This document shows, one piece after another, positions 42,874-51,373 of a DNA stretch of 61,806 nucleotides. Positions within the stretch are counted from its first letter, which is position 1, and each line of letters opens with the position of its first letter. The notes beneath the pieces were generated by a model that did no database searches, was not told the DNA's origin, and worked only from the letters and a program-made list of their open reading frames with translations. This DNA comes from Acidimicrobiaceae bacterium (GTDB lineage Bacteria > Actinomycetota > Acidimicrobiia > Acidimicrobiales > RAAP-2). The translations under genes and the position numbers were made by a program. The stretch spans positions 19,669 through 81,474 of the forward strand of contig PKYQ01000016.1 in the NCBI GenBank assembly GCA_003133685.1. The letters are read 5' to 3'.

Positions 42874-43995
42874 GAACCCATCTCACCACCTGACAAGCGG
42901 CGTCGGAGATCAATCGCGATTCTCGTCGTTCTCGTACTGATCCTCGCGGCCATTGTCACGCTGGACAAGTGGCCCATCAACGAGTACGCCATAACCCCGG
43001 GCGACGCGACGCCGGTGGCGCCGCTGGTGAAGATCATGGGAGTGGCCAGCGAAACGCACCCGGGCAAGATCATGCTCACCGACGTCTATCTTTCGTCGTT
43101 GAACCGGTGGCAGTGGTTGATCATGCACTTCGAGCGACACGTCCAATTCGTCTCCTCGAACGAACTCGTCGACCCGGGCGTGCCGACCGACGAACTCCAA
43201 GCCCAGGGTTATTTGGAGATGAGTGACTCGAAGCAGGCCGCCCAAGTCGCCGCATTTGACGCGCTCGGTTGGAAGACGCCCGCGACGGCGACGGGGGCGA
43301 TCGTGAACTCGGTCGTCGCGCCGTCGCCCGCGCGCAGCGCCGGCATTCGGGTCGCCGACGAGATCGTCGGCGTGAATGGCACGAGCGTTGGTTCGGCCTG
43401 TTCTCTCATCGCCGCGATGCATTCGATTGCGGCCGGTTCCTCGGTCCATCTGTCCATCAAGCGCGCGCGGATTTCAAAAAAAGGTGCGATCTCGTATCGG
43501 AAGGCTTCGACCGTTACTCTCAAGAGCGCGAAGCCCCCGCAGGGCATTGGATCCGCGGGCTGTGCGGGGGTGAGCGGCGCCGGATCGTCGTATCTCGGTG
43601 TTGCGATTGAAGACGGCAACTCGTACCGGTTGCCCGCGCAGGTCAGTATTAATACCGCGAACATCGGGGGACCGTCAGCGGGGCTCGCGATGACGCTCAC
43701 GTTGATCGACAAAATGAGCCGCCAGTCCATCTCCGGAAACCAACCGATCGCCGCGACCGGCACGATTGACGTCTTTGGCAACGTGGGCGACGTCGGCGGC
43801 GTCGCCGAGAAAACTGTCGCGGTCCAGCGCGCGGGCGCGAGATACTTCTTCGTTCCCCAGGTCGAAGTCGCCACGGCCAAAGCGGCCGCACAACCGGGCC
43901 TCAAAATCATCGGCGTGACGACCCTGGCCCAGGCGTTGCGCGACCTTCGAGCACTCGGCGGAGCCGCCCCGCAACCACTTACGCCGCCCCATTAA
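42868..43995 (+). CDS. Membrane-anchored PDZ and Lon-type S16 protease (YlbL-like)
   Basis: 375 residues: short basic N terminus, one helix (SIAILVVLVLILAAIVTL), a first domain, PDZ (AIVNSVVAPSPARSAGIRVADEIVGVNG, about 145-175), and a C-terminal S16 Lon protease domain. The catalytic dyad is present: Ser in NIGGPSAGLAMTLTL and Lys in NVGDVGGVAEKTVAVQRAGA. YlbL in Bacillus and Rv3194c-like proteins share this layout. TTG at 42868 is the only usable start; the ATG at 42872 is out of frame. The promoter must lie in the HEAT gene or upstream. Confidence 0.85.
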   Translation: MHEPISPPDKRRRRSIAILVVLVLILAAIVTLDKWPINEYAITPGDATPVAPLVKIMGVASETHPGKIMLTDVYLSSLNRWQWLIMHFERHVQFVSSNELVDPGVPTDELQAQGYLEMSDSKQAAQVAAFDALGWKTPATATGAIVNSVVAPSPARSAGIRVADEIVGVNGTSVGSACSLIAAMHSIAAGSSVHLSIKRARISKKGAISYRKASTVTLKSAKPPQGIGSAGCAGVSGAGSSYLGVAIEDGNSYRLPAQVSINTANIGGPSAGLAMTLTLIDKMSRQSISGNQPIAATGTIDVFGNVGDVGGVAEKTVAVQRAGARYFFVPQVEVATAKAAAQPGLKIIGVTTLAQALRDLRALGGAAPQPLTPPH

Positions 43996-44033
43996 GCCAT
44001 TTTTCATAAGGCCGACGCCGTAGTCTGGAAGGA

Positions 44034-45722
44034 ATGGACGATCGCCGAATTCTCTCAAGCACGCGCCAATCGTCAGCTGAGATTGCCCGAATGAACTTCA
44101 CCACCTTGAGAAAAGGTGGCTACGACCCCAACGAGGTTCGAATCCAGTTGGAGTCGATTGCGCGCGAAATGGGCCACCTCGAGGCTCGAATTCGCGAGCT
44201 CCAGGATCAGTTGAGCGAGGCCCAGCGCCGGGCCGCCAATCCGACATTCGACGAAGCCACGCTCGCCGGCGCCCTGGGAGCCCAGAGCGCGGCGATCTTG
44301 CGCTCGGCCCACGAAGAGGCCGGACGAGTGACCGCCGAGGCGCAAGAACGAAGCACCCAGGTCTTCACCGAGAGCCAACAGCGCAGTTCGGCCCATCTCA
44401 TCGAAGCCCAGGAGCGGGCCGCGGCACTGATCGCCGAGGCTGAGAGCACGGCCGGTCAGATCGACCACGACGCGCGTCTGGCCGCGGAGCGACTGGTGGA
44501 GTCGGCCAAGGTGAACGGCGAAGCACTCGTCGAAGGAGCTCGCGAACAGGGCCGCGCGATCGTCGAACAGTCCTACGACGCTCGCAAGGCGGTTCTGAAC
44601 GACCTCGCGGTGAAGCGCAAGGCGTTGCAGATCCAGATCGAACAGTTGCGCGCCGCGCGTGACGTCTTAGCCACGTTCGTCACGTCAGTACAAGATCAGG
44701 TCGAGGGAGTGCTCTCGGGAATCAACAACTCCGACGAAGTCGCTCGCAACGCGGCCCTCGAAGCCCTGCGACTTCGACCGAACGTGCCCGAGCCAACCGA
44801 AGAGGAAGTCCTCGCGGGTACACCGCTGCGCCAGGTCGCCGAACCGCAGCTACAAGAGGTCACCGAGACGTCGAGCGAGGCGAGACCACGGGCGCGCCGG
44901 GCGCCCAAAGAAGAGGTCGCGGTCGTTGCCGACGTGACGGAAGTCTCGATGATCGACGACGATGGTTCGGGCACCGACGTCGTGAATGAGATCTTCGCGC
45001 GCCTTCGAAAGGCGACGCTCGAGGAGCGTGGTGCGGCTCCGGTGCCGAAGAGGGCGGCGCCCGCGGCGCCCAAGGCAGTCACCGCGACCGGCGAACTGTT
45101 CGAACGTCGCGACGCGGCGCTCGCCGAGTCCCTCGCGGCGCTGACGCGAAAGGTGAAGCGCGCCCTGCAAGACGACCAGAACATCATGCTCGAACGCCTG
45201 CGCGACGTGAAAGCCATGATCACGACGGAGCTCGAAGACGAACACGAGCAGCGCTCGCGCTACGCCGACGCCGCGATCGACGCCCTCTCGGACGCCGCCG
45301 CCGCCGGTGTGCAGTTCGCGAAGGACGAGGCCGGTGTCAGTGGGGGCGAGGTTGAGAGTGCGGCGTTGAAGGACTGCGCCGCCGACCTGGCCGTGACGAT
45401 CGTGTTGGCGCTGCGAAAGAGAATCCTCACCGACGGCAGTGGCGACGGCCCCGACCGAGCGAACGCCGCCTACAAGGAGTGGCGCGGGGCGCGTGTCGAA
45501 CGACTGTGCACCGACGCGGCGCGTCGGGCCTTCGAGATCGGCGTGGTGGCAGCGTCACAGGGCCGCCACGTCCGATTCTTCGTCGCGCCAAATGACGCGC
45601 CGTGCGACGCCTGCGCAATGGATGCGGCGTCGGGAGAACGGCCCGCCGGTCAGAACTTCCCGAGCGGCTCGGCCTTCCCACCGCTGCACGCCGGTTGCGC
45701 CTGCGCCGTTATTCCAGTTTGA
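44034..45722 (+). CDS. DivIVA-domain coiled-coil protein with phage-head-type Cys/His C terminus
   Basis: 562 residues. Residues about 14-60 match the DivIVA lipid-binding start (EIARMNFTTLRKGGYDPNEVRIQLESI). Residues 60-250 form a long Ala/Glu/Arg coiled coil. A charged linker follows (to about 370), then a helical domain. The last 40 residues contain C524-x-x-C527, then PPLH552-AG-C555-A-C557-AVIPV, which closely resembles the zinc-like CxxC...PPLHxxCxC end of Mu gpF/SPP1 gp7 head-morphogenesis proteins. The RAFEIGVVAASQGRHVRFFVAPNDAPC lead-in also resembles that domain. Function inferred: polar or septal scaffold; the C terminus is unexplained. TAGTCT ends 7 bases before the ATG. Confidence 0.75.
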   Translation: MDDRRILSSTRQSSAEIARMNFTTLRKGGYDPNEVRIQLESIAREMGHLEARIRELQDQLSEAQRRAANPTFDEATLAGALGAQSAAILRSAHEEAGRVTAEAQERSTQVFTESQQRSSAHLIEAQERAAALIAEAESTAGQIDHDARLAAERLVESAKVNGEALVEGAREQGRAIVEQSYDARKAVLNDLAVKRKALQIQIEQLRAARDVLATFVTSVQDQVEGVLSGINNSDEVARNAALEALRLRPNVPEPTEEEVLAGTPLRQVAEPQLQEVTETSSEARPRARRAPKEEVAVVADVTEVSMIDDDGSGTDVVNEIFARLRKATLEERGAAPVPKRAAPAAPKAVTATGELFERRDAALAESLAALTRKVKRALQDDQNIMLERLRDVKAMITTELEDEHEQRSRYADAAIDALSDAAAAGVQFAKDEAGVSGGEVESAALKDCAADLAVTIVLALRKRILTDGSGDGPDRANAAYKEWRGARVERLCTDAARRAFEIGVVAASQGRHVRFFVAPNDAPCDACAMDAASGERPAGQNFPSGSAFPPLHAGCACAVIPV

Positions 45723-45743
45723 AAAACCACCTAGGCTGATTGC

Positions 45744-48644
45744 GTGCGTAGTCCGACTGATATCCCGCCACGGGCGAGACGGCTTGGTCGGTTCTCTCGA
45801 AGATTCTGGTTCGGCCTCGCCTTCGTCGTCATCCTCATCGGATTCTTATCGCTGCGCAATCTTGCGGTCCTCTGGACCGACCAAATGTGGTTCTCCTCGG
45901 TCGGCCTCGGCAAGGTCTTCTCGACGCTCCTGATGGTGAAGGTCGGGCTCGGCCTGACCTTCGGCGCCATTTTCTTCTTCATCATGTGGGGCAATCTGCT
46001 CCTTACGGACCGTTTCGGGGCGCGCGACCTCTCCTTTGACCCCGAGGACGAGATCGTTCGACGGTTCCAGAACGTGGTTCGCCCGTACGCCAAGCGCATT
46101 TACGCGGCGATCGCGCTCGTCATGGGTCTGATCGCCGGACTGAACGCCACCGGCCAGTGGAACAAGTACTTGCTCTTCGCCAACAGTCAGCCCTTCCACG
46201 TCAAGGACGGGCTCTTCCATAAGGATCTGAGTTTCTACGTCTTCACGTTGCCTTTCGTGTCCTTCGTCGTGACCTGGCTCTTGGTGTCACTCATCATCGC
46301 CTTGATCGTCACAACCGGATTTCACTACCTGAACGGCGGGATACGCGCGACGAGGGTGACGCCGAGGGTCTCGCCACGAGTGAAGGCGCACCTCTCACTC
46401 ATCGGCGCCGGCATCGCGCTCATGAAAGCGGTGGGCTATGTCATCGCTAAATGGGAGTTAGTCAATTCGAACAACGGCTTCGTGTCGGGCGCCGGTTACA
46501 CCGACGTTCACGCGCGGATGCCCGCCCTGACGATTCTGTTCTTCCTCTCGATGGCGGCGGCGCTGATCCTGCTCGCGAACGTTCGCATGCGCGGATGGTC
46601 GTTGCCGGCCGTTGCCGTTGGACTGTGGCTCTTCGTGGCGATCGTGATCGGTGTGCTGTATCCGACGATCTTGCAGGCCCTCAAAGTCAGTCCCAACCAG
46701 GACTCGCTCGAGGCGCCGTATATCCAGCGCAACATCGAAGCGACGCGCGCCGCCTTCGGACTTGACAAGGTGCAGTACTCCAACTTCGCGGGCTCGACGA
46801 CTATCTCGAAGTCCACCATCACTGCTGATACGGCAACGCTCAACAACATTCGACTATGGGACCCGGCGTCCAACATCGCGCTCGCGACGGTGACTCGTCG
46901 CCAATCGATTCACGCGTACTACACGTTCTCGACGCTCGGCGTGGACCGCTATTTCATCAACGGCAAGCTCACGCCGGTCTTGATTGGCGCGCGTCAACTC
47001 AACACTGCGAACCTGCCCTCGCAGTCCTGGGTCAACCAGCACCTGCAGTACACGCACGGTATTGGTGCCGCGGTCTTGCCGGCGAACGCCGTTGACTACA
47101 CCACGGGCAATCCCAACTTCGTCGTTTCGAACGTCCCGCCGCAGTCCACGAATGGCATGCCGGTACTCACCCAGCCGGACATCTACTTCGGCATCCACGA
47201 CCCCGGTTGGGTCGTCGCCGATACGAAGCAGCCCGAACTTGACTACCAGGTGAACTCAGGCAAGAACGCCGGTCAACCGGTGGAGACCCACTACGCCAGC
47301 ACCGGTGGTGTGCCGGTCGGCAGCATCTTCAGCCGTATGGCTTTGGCGCTACGACTCGGCGACTTCAACTTCCTGATCTCGAATCAGATCAACTCCAAGA
47401 GCCGCGTTCTTTTCGTGCGCGACGTCCAGCAAATGGCCCAGAAGGCCGCGCCGTTCCTCACCTTCGACTCCAACCCTTACGCCGTGATCGCCAACGGCAA
47501 CGTGCAGTACGTCCTCGACGGCTACACCACGACCGATCAGTACCCCTACAGCGAAAACGCATCGAACCTCAACGTCAACCAGGGCGGACTGCCCGGCAGC
47601 TTCAATTACGTTCGCAACGCCGTCAAGGTCGTCGTCAACGCCTACACCGGCGCGATGACGTTCTACGCGAATAACCCGAACGACCCGATCTTGAAGGCGT
47701 ACCGTGCCGCTTTCCCCACGATGTTTCACCCCATGAGCCAGATGCCCGAGGCGATTCGCACGCACCTGCGCTACCCCGCGAACATCTTCTCGATCCAGGC
47801 GGCCACCCTCGCCAAGTACCACATCTCGACGGCCAGCGCCTTCTTCGCGGCGTCGGACCGTTGGGAGATCTCACCGTCCACCGGGTCGGGTTCCCCGGCG
47901 CAGTCACTGGCGCTCACGACCGTGACCAACAACGCGGGCAATGTCGTCTCGACGGCGCTCGCGCCCATGAATCCGACGTACCAGGTCGGATCCCTGCCCG
48001 AGGCGAACCACCAACAGCTCCTCGAGAACATCGCCTTCGTGCCGGCCGGAAATTCGGCGACCGTCCAGAGCCTCACGGCGTTCATGGTGGCGACCAGTGA
48101 TCCCTCGGACTACGGTCAGATCCACGTGTACATCACGCCACGCGGCCAGTCCGTGACCGGACCGGTGCAGGCCGACTCCGAGATTCAGCAGAATTCCGCC
48201 ACATCCAGAGAGATCACCTTGCTAAACACCAGCGGCGGCGGCTCAAGCGTGCTGCTCGGCAACAACATCATGGTGCCGTTGGACCAGAGCGTGCTCTATA
48301 TTCGCCCGCTCTACCTGACGAGTACGTCGAACCCGCTGCCGCAGTTGAAATTCGTCATCGCGGTCTTCAACCAAGACGTAGCCATCGAGCCGACGCTTTC
48401 CCAGGCGCTTTCCTCGGTCTTCGGCGGAAACTTCTCGGGCGGCAGCACTCCTCCCCCAAAGACCGGAAGCGGCGGCTCCACGAAGGCCGGTCAAGCCGCC
48501 ACGGTCTATCTCAAACAAGCGGCGGCGGACTACACGCAGGGCCAAAAGGATCTGACCAATGGCAATCTCGGCGCGTATCAGAATGAGTTCAATGCCATGA
48601 ACGCTCAGTTGGCGTTGGCCCAGGCGGCCCTGGCCAAGAAGTAG
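45744..48644 (+). CDS. UPF0182-family membrane protein
   Basis: 966 residues: seven hydrophobic helices in the first about 320, then a large extracytoplasmic domain with LGLDKVQYSNF-like, YTHGIGAAVLPANAVDYTTGNP, GIHDPGWVVADTKQPELDY and TDQYPYSENASNLN blocks, all typical of UPF0182. A Ser/Gly-rich linker precedes a C-terminal helical segment rich in Ala and Gln. UPF0182 is widespread in actinobacteria, often next to ylbL-like genes as here; function unknown, likely envelope-related. TAGGCT (45732-45737) ends 6 bases before the GTG. Confidence 0.9.
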   Translation: MRSPTDIPPRARRLGRFSRRFWFGLAFVVILIGFLSLRNLAVLWTDQMWFSSVGLGKVFSTLLMVKVGLGLTFGAIFFFIMWGNLLLTDRFGARDLSFDPEDEIVRRFQNVVRPYAKRIYAAIALVMGLIAGLNATGQWNKYLLFANSQPFHVKDGLFHKDLSFYVFTLPFVSFVVTWLLVSLIIALIVTTGFHYLNGGIRATRVTPRVSPRVKAHLSLIGAGIALMKAVGYVIAKWELVNSNNGFVSGAGYTDVHARMPALTILFFLSMAAALILLANVRMRGWSLPAVAVGLWLFVAIVIGVLYPTILQALKVSPNQDSLEAPYIQRNIEATRAAFGLDKVQYSNFAGSTTISKSTITADTATLNNIRLWDPASNIALATVTRRQSIHAYYTFSTLGVDRYFINGKLTPVLIGARQLNTANLPSQSWVNQHLQYTHGIGAAVLPANAVDYTTGNPNFVVSNVPPQSTNGMPVLTQPDIYFGIHDPGWVVADTKQPELDYQVNSGKNAGQPVETHYASTGGVPVGSIFSRMALALRLGDFNFLISNQINSKSRVLFVRDVQQMAQKAAPFLTFDSNPYAVIANGNVQYVLDGYTTTDQYPYSENASNLNVNQGGLPGSFNYVRNAVKVVVNAYTGAMTFYANNPNDPILKAYRAAFPTMFHPMSQMPEAIRTHLRYPANIFSIQAATLAKYHISTASAFFAASDRWEISPSTGSGSPAQSLALTTVTNNAGNVVSTALAPMNPTYQVGSLPEANHQQLLENIAFVPAGNSATVQSLTAFMVATSDPSDYGQIHVYITPRGQSVTGPVQADSEIQQNSATSREITLLNTSGGGSSVLLGNNIMVPLDQSVLYIRPLYLTSTSNPLPQLKFVIAVFNQDVAIEPTLSQALSSVFGGNFSGGSTPPPKTGSGGSTKAGQAATVYLKQAAADYTQGQKDLTNGNLGAYQNEFNAMNAQLALAQAALAKK

Positions 48645-48783
48645 CGCAGTGATACGGCCCTCTATGGCCGAGATCAAAAACTGAGAGATTGCGAGAAAAT
48701 GATGGCGGTGACGTCCAAAATCTCTCGACCCACGCAATACCCTCGGGTTGATAAACGCCGAACAGCATTCCTTGGGGGCATCG

Positions 48784-48921
48784 ATGCACCACAGTTCCTA
48801 CGCCAAAAACTCGTTTCACGCCCTTCTTGTTCGCCGGGGACTCGGTGCCTTCGTGGTCCGGGCGGCCAACGAGAACGGCGCTGGCGCTACGTCGAACGAA
48901 CTCTCCGCGACTTTGGATTAA
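48784..48921 (+). CDS. Possible small protein of 45 residues
   Basis: In the 415-base stretch between the UPF0182 gene and the tRNA gene, a frame begins MHHSSYAKNSFHALLVRRGL and ends at TAA 48921. GGGGG six bases before the ATG could serve as a ribosome-binding site. No family recognised. The remaining bases of this stretch show no other coding or structured feature beyond a weak CGGCC/GGCCG hairpin just after the UPF0182 stop. Confidence 0.25.
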   Translation: MHHSSYAKNSFHALLVRRGLGAFVVRAANENGAGATSNELSATLD

Positions 48922-49042
48922 CGACGTCAACTCTTCTCAGACGAGACGTGCGCAGCTGGATAAAGTGGTCACGCAATCTTGACGATTCTGAAGTGTTCGT
49001 CCGCAGCGTAGGGAGAGCTAATTCGCTCAGACGTATCGTCGA

Positions 49043-49048
49043 TATAAT
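49043..49048 (+). promoter_or_regulatory. -10 box of the tRNA-Met gene
   Basis: A perfect TATAAT sits 11 bases before the first base of the tRNA. No good -35 hexamer is seen at 16-18 bases upstream. Confidence 0.45.
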
Positions 49049-49059
49049 GGACTCTGCAT

Positions 49060-49136
<77 letters not shown>

Positions 49137-49155
49137 AGTAGTACATAAACGAAGT

Positions 49156-49190
49156 CGAAGGCCCGGGGAAATCCTGGGCCTTCGTTCTGT
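49156..49190 (+). terminator. Hairpin after tRNA-Met
   Basis: CGAAGGCCC (49156-49164) pairs perfectly with GGGCCTTCG (49176-49184), 11-base loop, followed by the modestly T-rich TTCTGT. Probable terminator of the tRNA gene. Confidence 0.6.
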
Positions 49191-49247
49191 TCGGGTGGCC
49201 CTCCGCAGGTGCGCCCGCACCCCTTATTCCATAAACCCCTTTGCAAC

Positions 49248-49321
49248 TGCACGTGCTGCACACGTGCACTCCCCAACGGATTCATCCTTCTCAGACGCGT
49301 GGCGTGTGCACGGGCCGTGCA
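49248..49321. repeat. Cluster of TGCAC/GTGCA palindromes
   Basis: Within 74 bases are the palindrome GCACGTGC (49249-49256), a second CACGTG (49261-49266) running into GTGCAC, and the hairpin TGCACGG-G-CCGTGCA (49307-49321). The words TGCAC/GTGCA occur at least five times. They lie upstream of the helix-turn-helix remnant at 49406 and may be its operator or part of an element origin. Confidence 0.4.
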
Positions 49322-49405
49322 TCCGGCGCTTTGAAGCATCAATGGAGTCTGATAAATGCTTCGATCGACAGGTCCAAAGGAGGCCCGCACGGTCACTCCG
49401 ACCCC

Positions 49406-49649
49406 ATGACGGAGTTGTCCACGATGCACGAACCCACCTGTCTCGCCCAAGACCAGGCGGCTGCCGCATGCGGCAGGTCCAAGGACATCATCCGGCGCTA
49501 GCAGCAAGCGCCACTTGCTTAACTCACGCCAGTGACCCGATGACACTGTCGAGGTCTCCGTTAGCGACCTCGTTGTGGCTCGTCAGGAGCTCGAAGTAGT
49601 CGAGTCTCGCCACGATGCAGTGCGCACCGCGCTCCAGTGGGCCGATTGA
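49406..49649 (+). pseudogene. Frameshifted helix-turn-helix protein of a mobile element
   Basis: Fragment 1 (49406-49501) reads AQDQAAAACGRSKDIIRR then stops; fragment 2 (49536-49649, another frame) reads DTVEVSVSDLVVARQELEVV and then SRHDAVRTALQWAD. Together they match small DNA-binding proteins of actinobacterial plasmids and integrative elements: an AAxxxGRSKDTIRR recognition segment, a D-x-x-x-VxVSDLVxA strand, then a coiled coil. Two stops and a frame change separate them, so the gene is dead. AGGAGG occurs upstream (49378 region) but 20 bases from the ATG. Confidence 0.5.
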
Positions 49650-49947
49650 GAGCGACTTGGTAAGGGTAGAGCCGAATGGGTCGAGTGGACGAGGAGGATG
49701 CCGGGTTATCCCGCTCATCCGCGACCGACTGCGTAAGGATGGCATCGAAACAGTGTCCTGCTGAATGGTTGAACGGGTGTTTGGTGAATTTCATTCTTCC
49801 TGACTTAGGTACCGTTTCCGCAGATGGCAGCCGGTCAGAAGGCTAGTTTCGCGGTCAATCGAGGCTAGGACCGCACGCGCGGATATGGCGTGATAAATTC
49901 CGCTGCAACGCACGTTCGAGATCCAAACGGCGACCGAAGGAACTTCC

Positions 49948-50523
49948 ATGAATAGGCCCATTAGCGCATTGCTTTCCTTGTGTCTCCTGACGAGTGCGGT
50001 CGCCGTCTTCGATGCGGGAGTGTCTGGCGCATCGAACCAGCCACACGCGCTGGTTGCAGCCTGCTCTATGGACCACAGCACGGCCCAGATTTGCCCAGTT
50101 CAGTTCACGGCAAGGGCTGGGAGATCTCAGATGCTGACAGTCGCGACGTACGAGGATTTATCGAACTGCAACTTTGCACCTCCAAGTTCCTATCCCGGAC
50201 TTAACGGGCAGTACACCGTCGCCAAGGTTTCGATTAACTGGGGAGATGGTTCGGCCGTCACGGGAGGCGTCGCGCACGTCGGAACAACGTGCGCCGGGAC
50301 GAGCGCGACCAGCGAGACGGGCCAGATCGAGAAGATCACGGGCGTGCACCGCTACCGCCGCGCCGGCATATTCCACCTCAAAGTCTCGATCATCTGGGTT
50401 CGCGGCGCGGGGAACACCTACCAGAACTGCGCAAGCGTGACGGGCGGCACGGTGCGCAACCTCCTCTCGAACTGTATTGCCTTCAACGCTCCTGTAGGGT
50501 CCGTAGGAGTCGTGAGGCGCTGA
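49948..50523 (+). CDS. Small secreted protein, PKD-like
   Basis: 191 residues. A signal peptide (SALLSLCLLTSAVAVFDAG, cleavage near VSGAS) is followed by a domain with VAKVSINWGDGSAVTGG and GVHRYRRAGIFHLKVSIIW. WGDGS...H-x-Y-x-x-AG-x-F-x-L-x-V is the PKD-domain pattern, a beta-sandwich adhesion module. Cysteines CSMDH, ICPVQ, NCNF, TCAG, NCAS, NCIAF could form three disulfides. AAGGA six bases before the ATG supports the start. It is the only apparently intact gene between the first two tRNA-derived repeats. Confidence 0.65.
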   Translation: MNRPISALLSLCLLTSAVAVFDAGVSGASNQPHALVAACSMDHSTAQICPVQFTARAGRSQMLTVATYEDLSNCNFAPPSSYPGLNGQYTVAKVSINWGDGSAVTGGVAHVGTTCAGTSATSETGQIEKITGVHRYRRAGIFHLKVSIIWVRGAGNTYQNCASVTGGTVRNLLSNCIAFNAPVGSVGVVRR

Positions 50524-50969
50524 GTTCAGCTTTCGAATCCAATTGCCAACTGCGTTTAGGCGGAACACAGAGGTGGAGGCTCCAAGGTGCGGCGGCGGCG
50601 ATGAATATGGTCTGGTATTAGCCTAGAGTTCCCAACGCCTGCCACCGTGGAGTTCCTCTGGTTTGGTGGAGGATGTGGTTGCAATTGGCACCGGACGATC
50701 CACCGAGCGATCACGTACAGAACGAGGTGGAAACTCCTCTAGCCCGGAGTGCCATGAGTGAATTTCGGGGTTTTTAGGTTTTACACTTCTTTTGTACCCG
50801 TGAGTGGTGCGAGCCGTAAGGCGAGAGCGGTACAGCACGTGCGCTGCGATGAGATTTGTTGAGCGTGATGATTTGATCAATGTGGCTAGATTTCAAGCAA
50901 AGTGGCGTAGCAACCGATTCGTGAGTGAGTCGTAGATCGACTATGAGAAGGGCAGCGGCAAAAGCATCT
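50524..50969. other. Gene-free stretch in the element remnant
   Basis: 446 bases, visibly AT-richer than the core genes, with T-rich runs around 50765-50795. Short open frames exist on both strands but none has a recognisable domain or a good start. No hairpin terminator was seen. It may contain decayed coding sequence. Confidence 0.5.
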
Positions 50970-51018
50970 GTCGGGCTCATAACCCGAAGGTCGCAAGTTC
51001 AAATCTTGCCCCCGCCAC
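50970..51018 (+). repeat. tRNA-derived direct repeat, copy 2 (3' part only)
   Basis: Identical over 49 bases to 49086-49134, but the sequence upstream is unrelated, so no acceptor or D arm exists, and the CCA is altered to CGA. This is how an attR site looks. It is immediately followed by a long hairpin. Confidence 0.85.
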
Positions 51019-51025
51019 GAAGAGA

Positions 51026-51067
51026 AGCGCAGAAAAACCGGTGCGACAGCACCGGCTTTTCTGCGCT
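51026..51067 (+). terminator. Long hairpin after repeat copy 2
   Basis: AGCGCAGAAAA (51026-51036) pairs with TTTTCTGCGCT (51057-51067), and CCGGTGC (51038-51044) with GCACCGG (51049-51055); one A-C mismatch and a GACA tetraloop. The internal A and T runs make it a possible bidirectional terminator. The sequence after it (GGTCACGTTTTGGGTCACG) resembles that after copy 3. Confidence 0.6.
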
Positions 51068-51373
51068 AAGTCTGGCCTCGGTCACGTTTTGGGTCACGGT
51101 GATGGTTGTACGCCCATACCGGGCTCTTGCGGTATTTGCGGGTGAGCGTCTCGTTGCTTGTCATTGCACGACGATCGAGTCGGGCAGGCTGAAGTTGGGT
51201 TTGCCGGCGTAACGCAGGTCAAAGGTTCTCGAAGTCGGCGAACCGGCTCCTCAGATTTCTTCGGACTACATCAATCGCACTGGTTACAGTTCGCCCGACA
51301 TTAGATACCGGCGACATGGAAGTGTGTGCGGAAGTTTTTTGGAGGTGAGGGCCAGTTGACGTCGTAGTCGAAC
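51068..51373. other. Non-coding stretch before the diguanylate cyclase
   Basis: 306 bases with no convincing gene. The first 25 bases contain two GTCAC words resembling the sequence after the third tRNA copy. A minus-strand frame with RYAGKPNFSLPDSIVVQ then stop could be a gene tail, but I cannot assign it. Confidence 0.4.

Larger units (their letters stand above)
49137..50969. mobile_element. Probable remnant of a tRNA-integrated element
   Basis: This 1.8-kb segment is bounded by the intact tRNA-Met gene and by a partial 3' copy of it in direct orientation, the pattern left by a site-specific integration. Inside are a terminator, a cluster of palindromic GTGCA words, a frameshifted helix-turn-helix gene and one small secreted-protein gene. 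No integrase remains, so the element cannot move on its own. Right of the secreted gene (50524-50969) I see no convincing coding region. Confidence 0.55.

Noticed and set aside
51068-51110. Minus-strand VTVTQNVTEA reading as the tail of an integrase
   Set aside because: Too short to support; only the resemblance between the GTCAC-containing sequences after copies 2 and 3 is kept.
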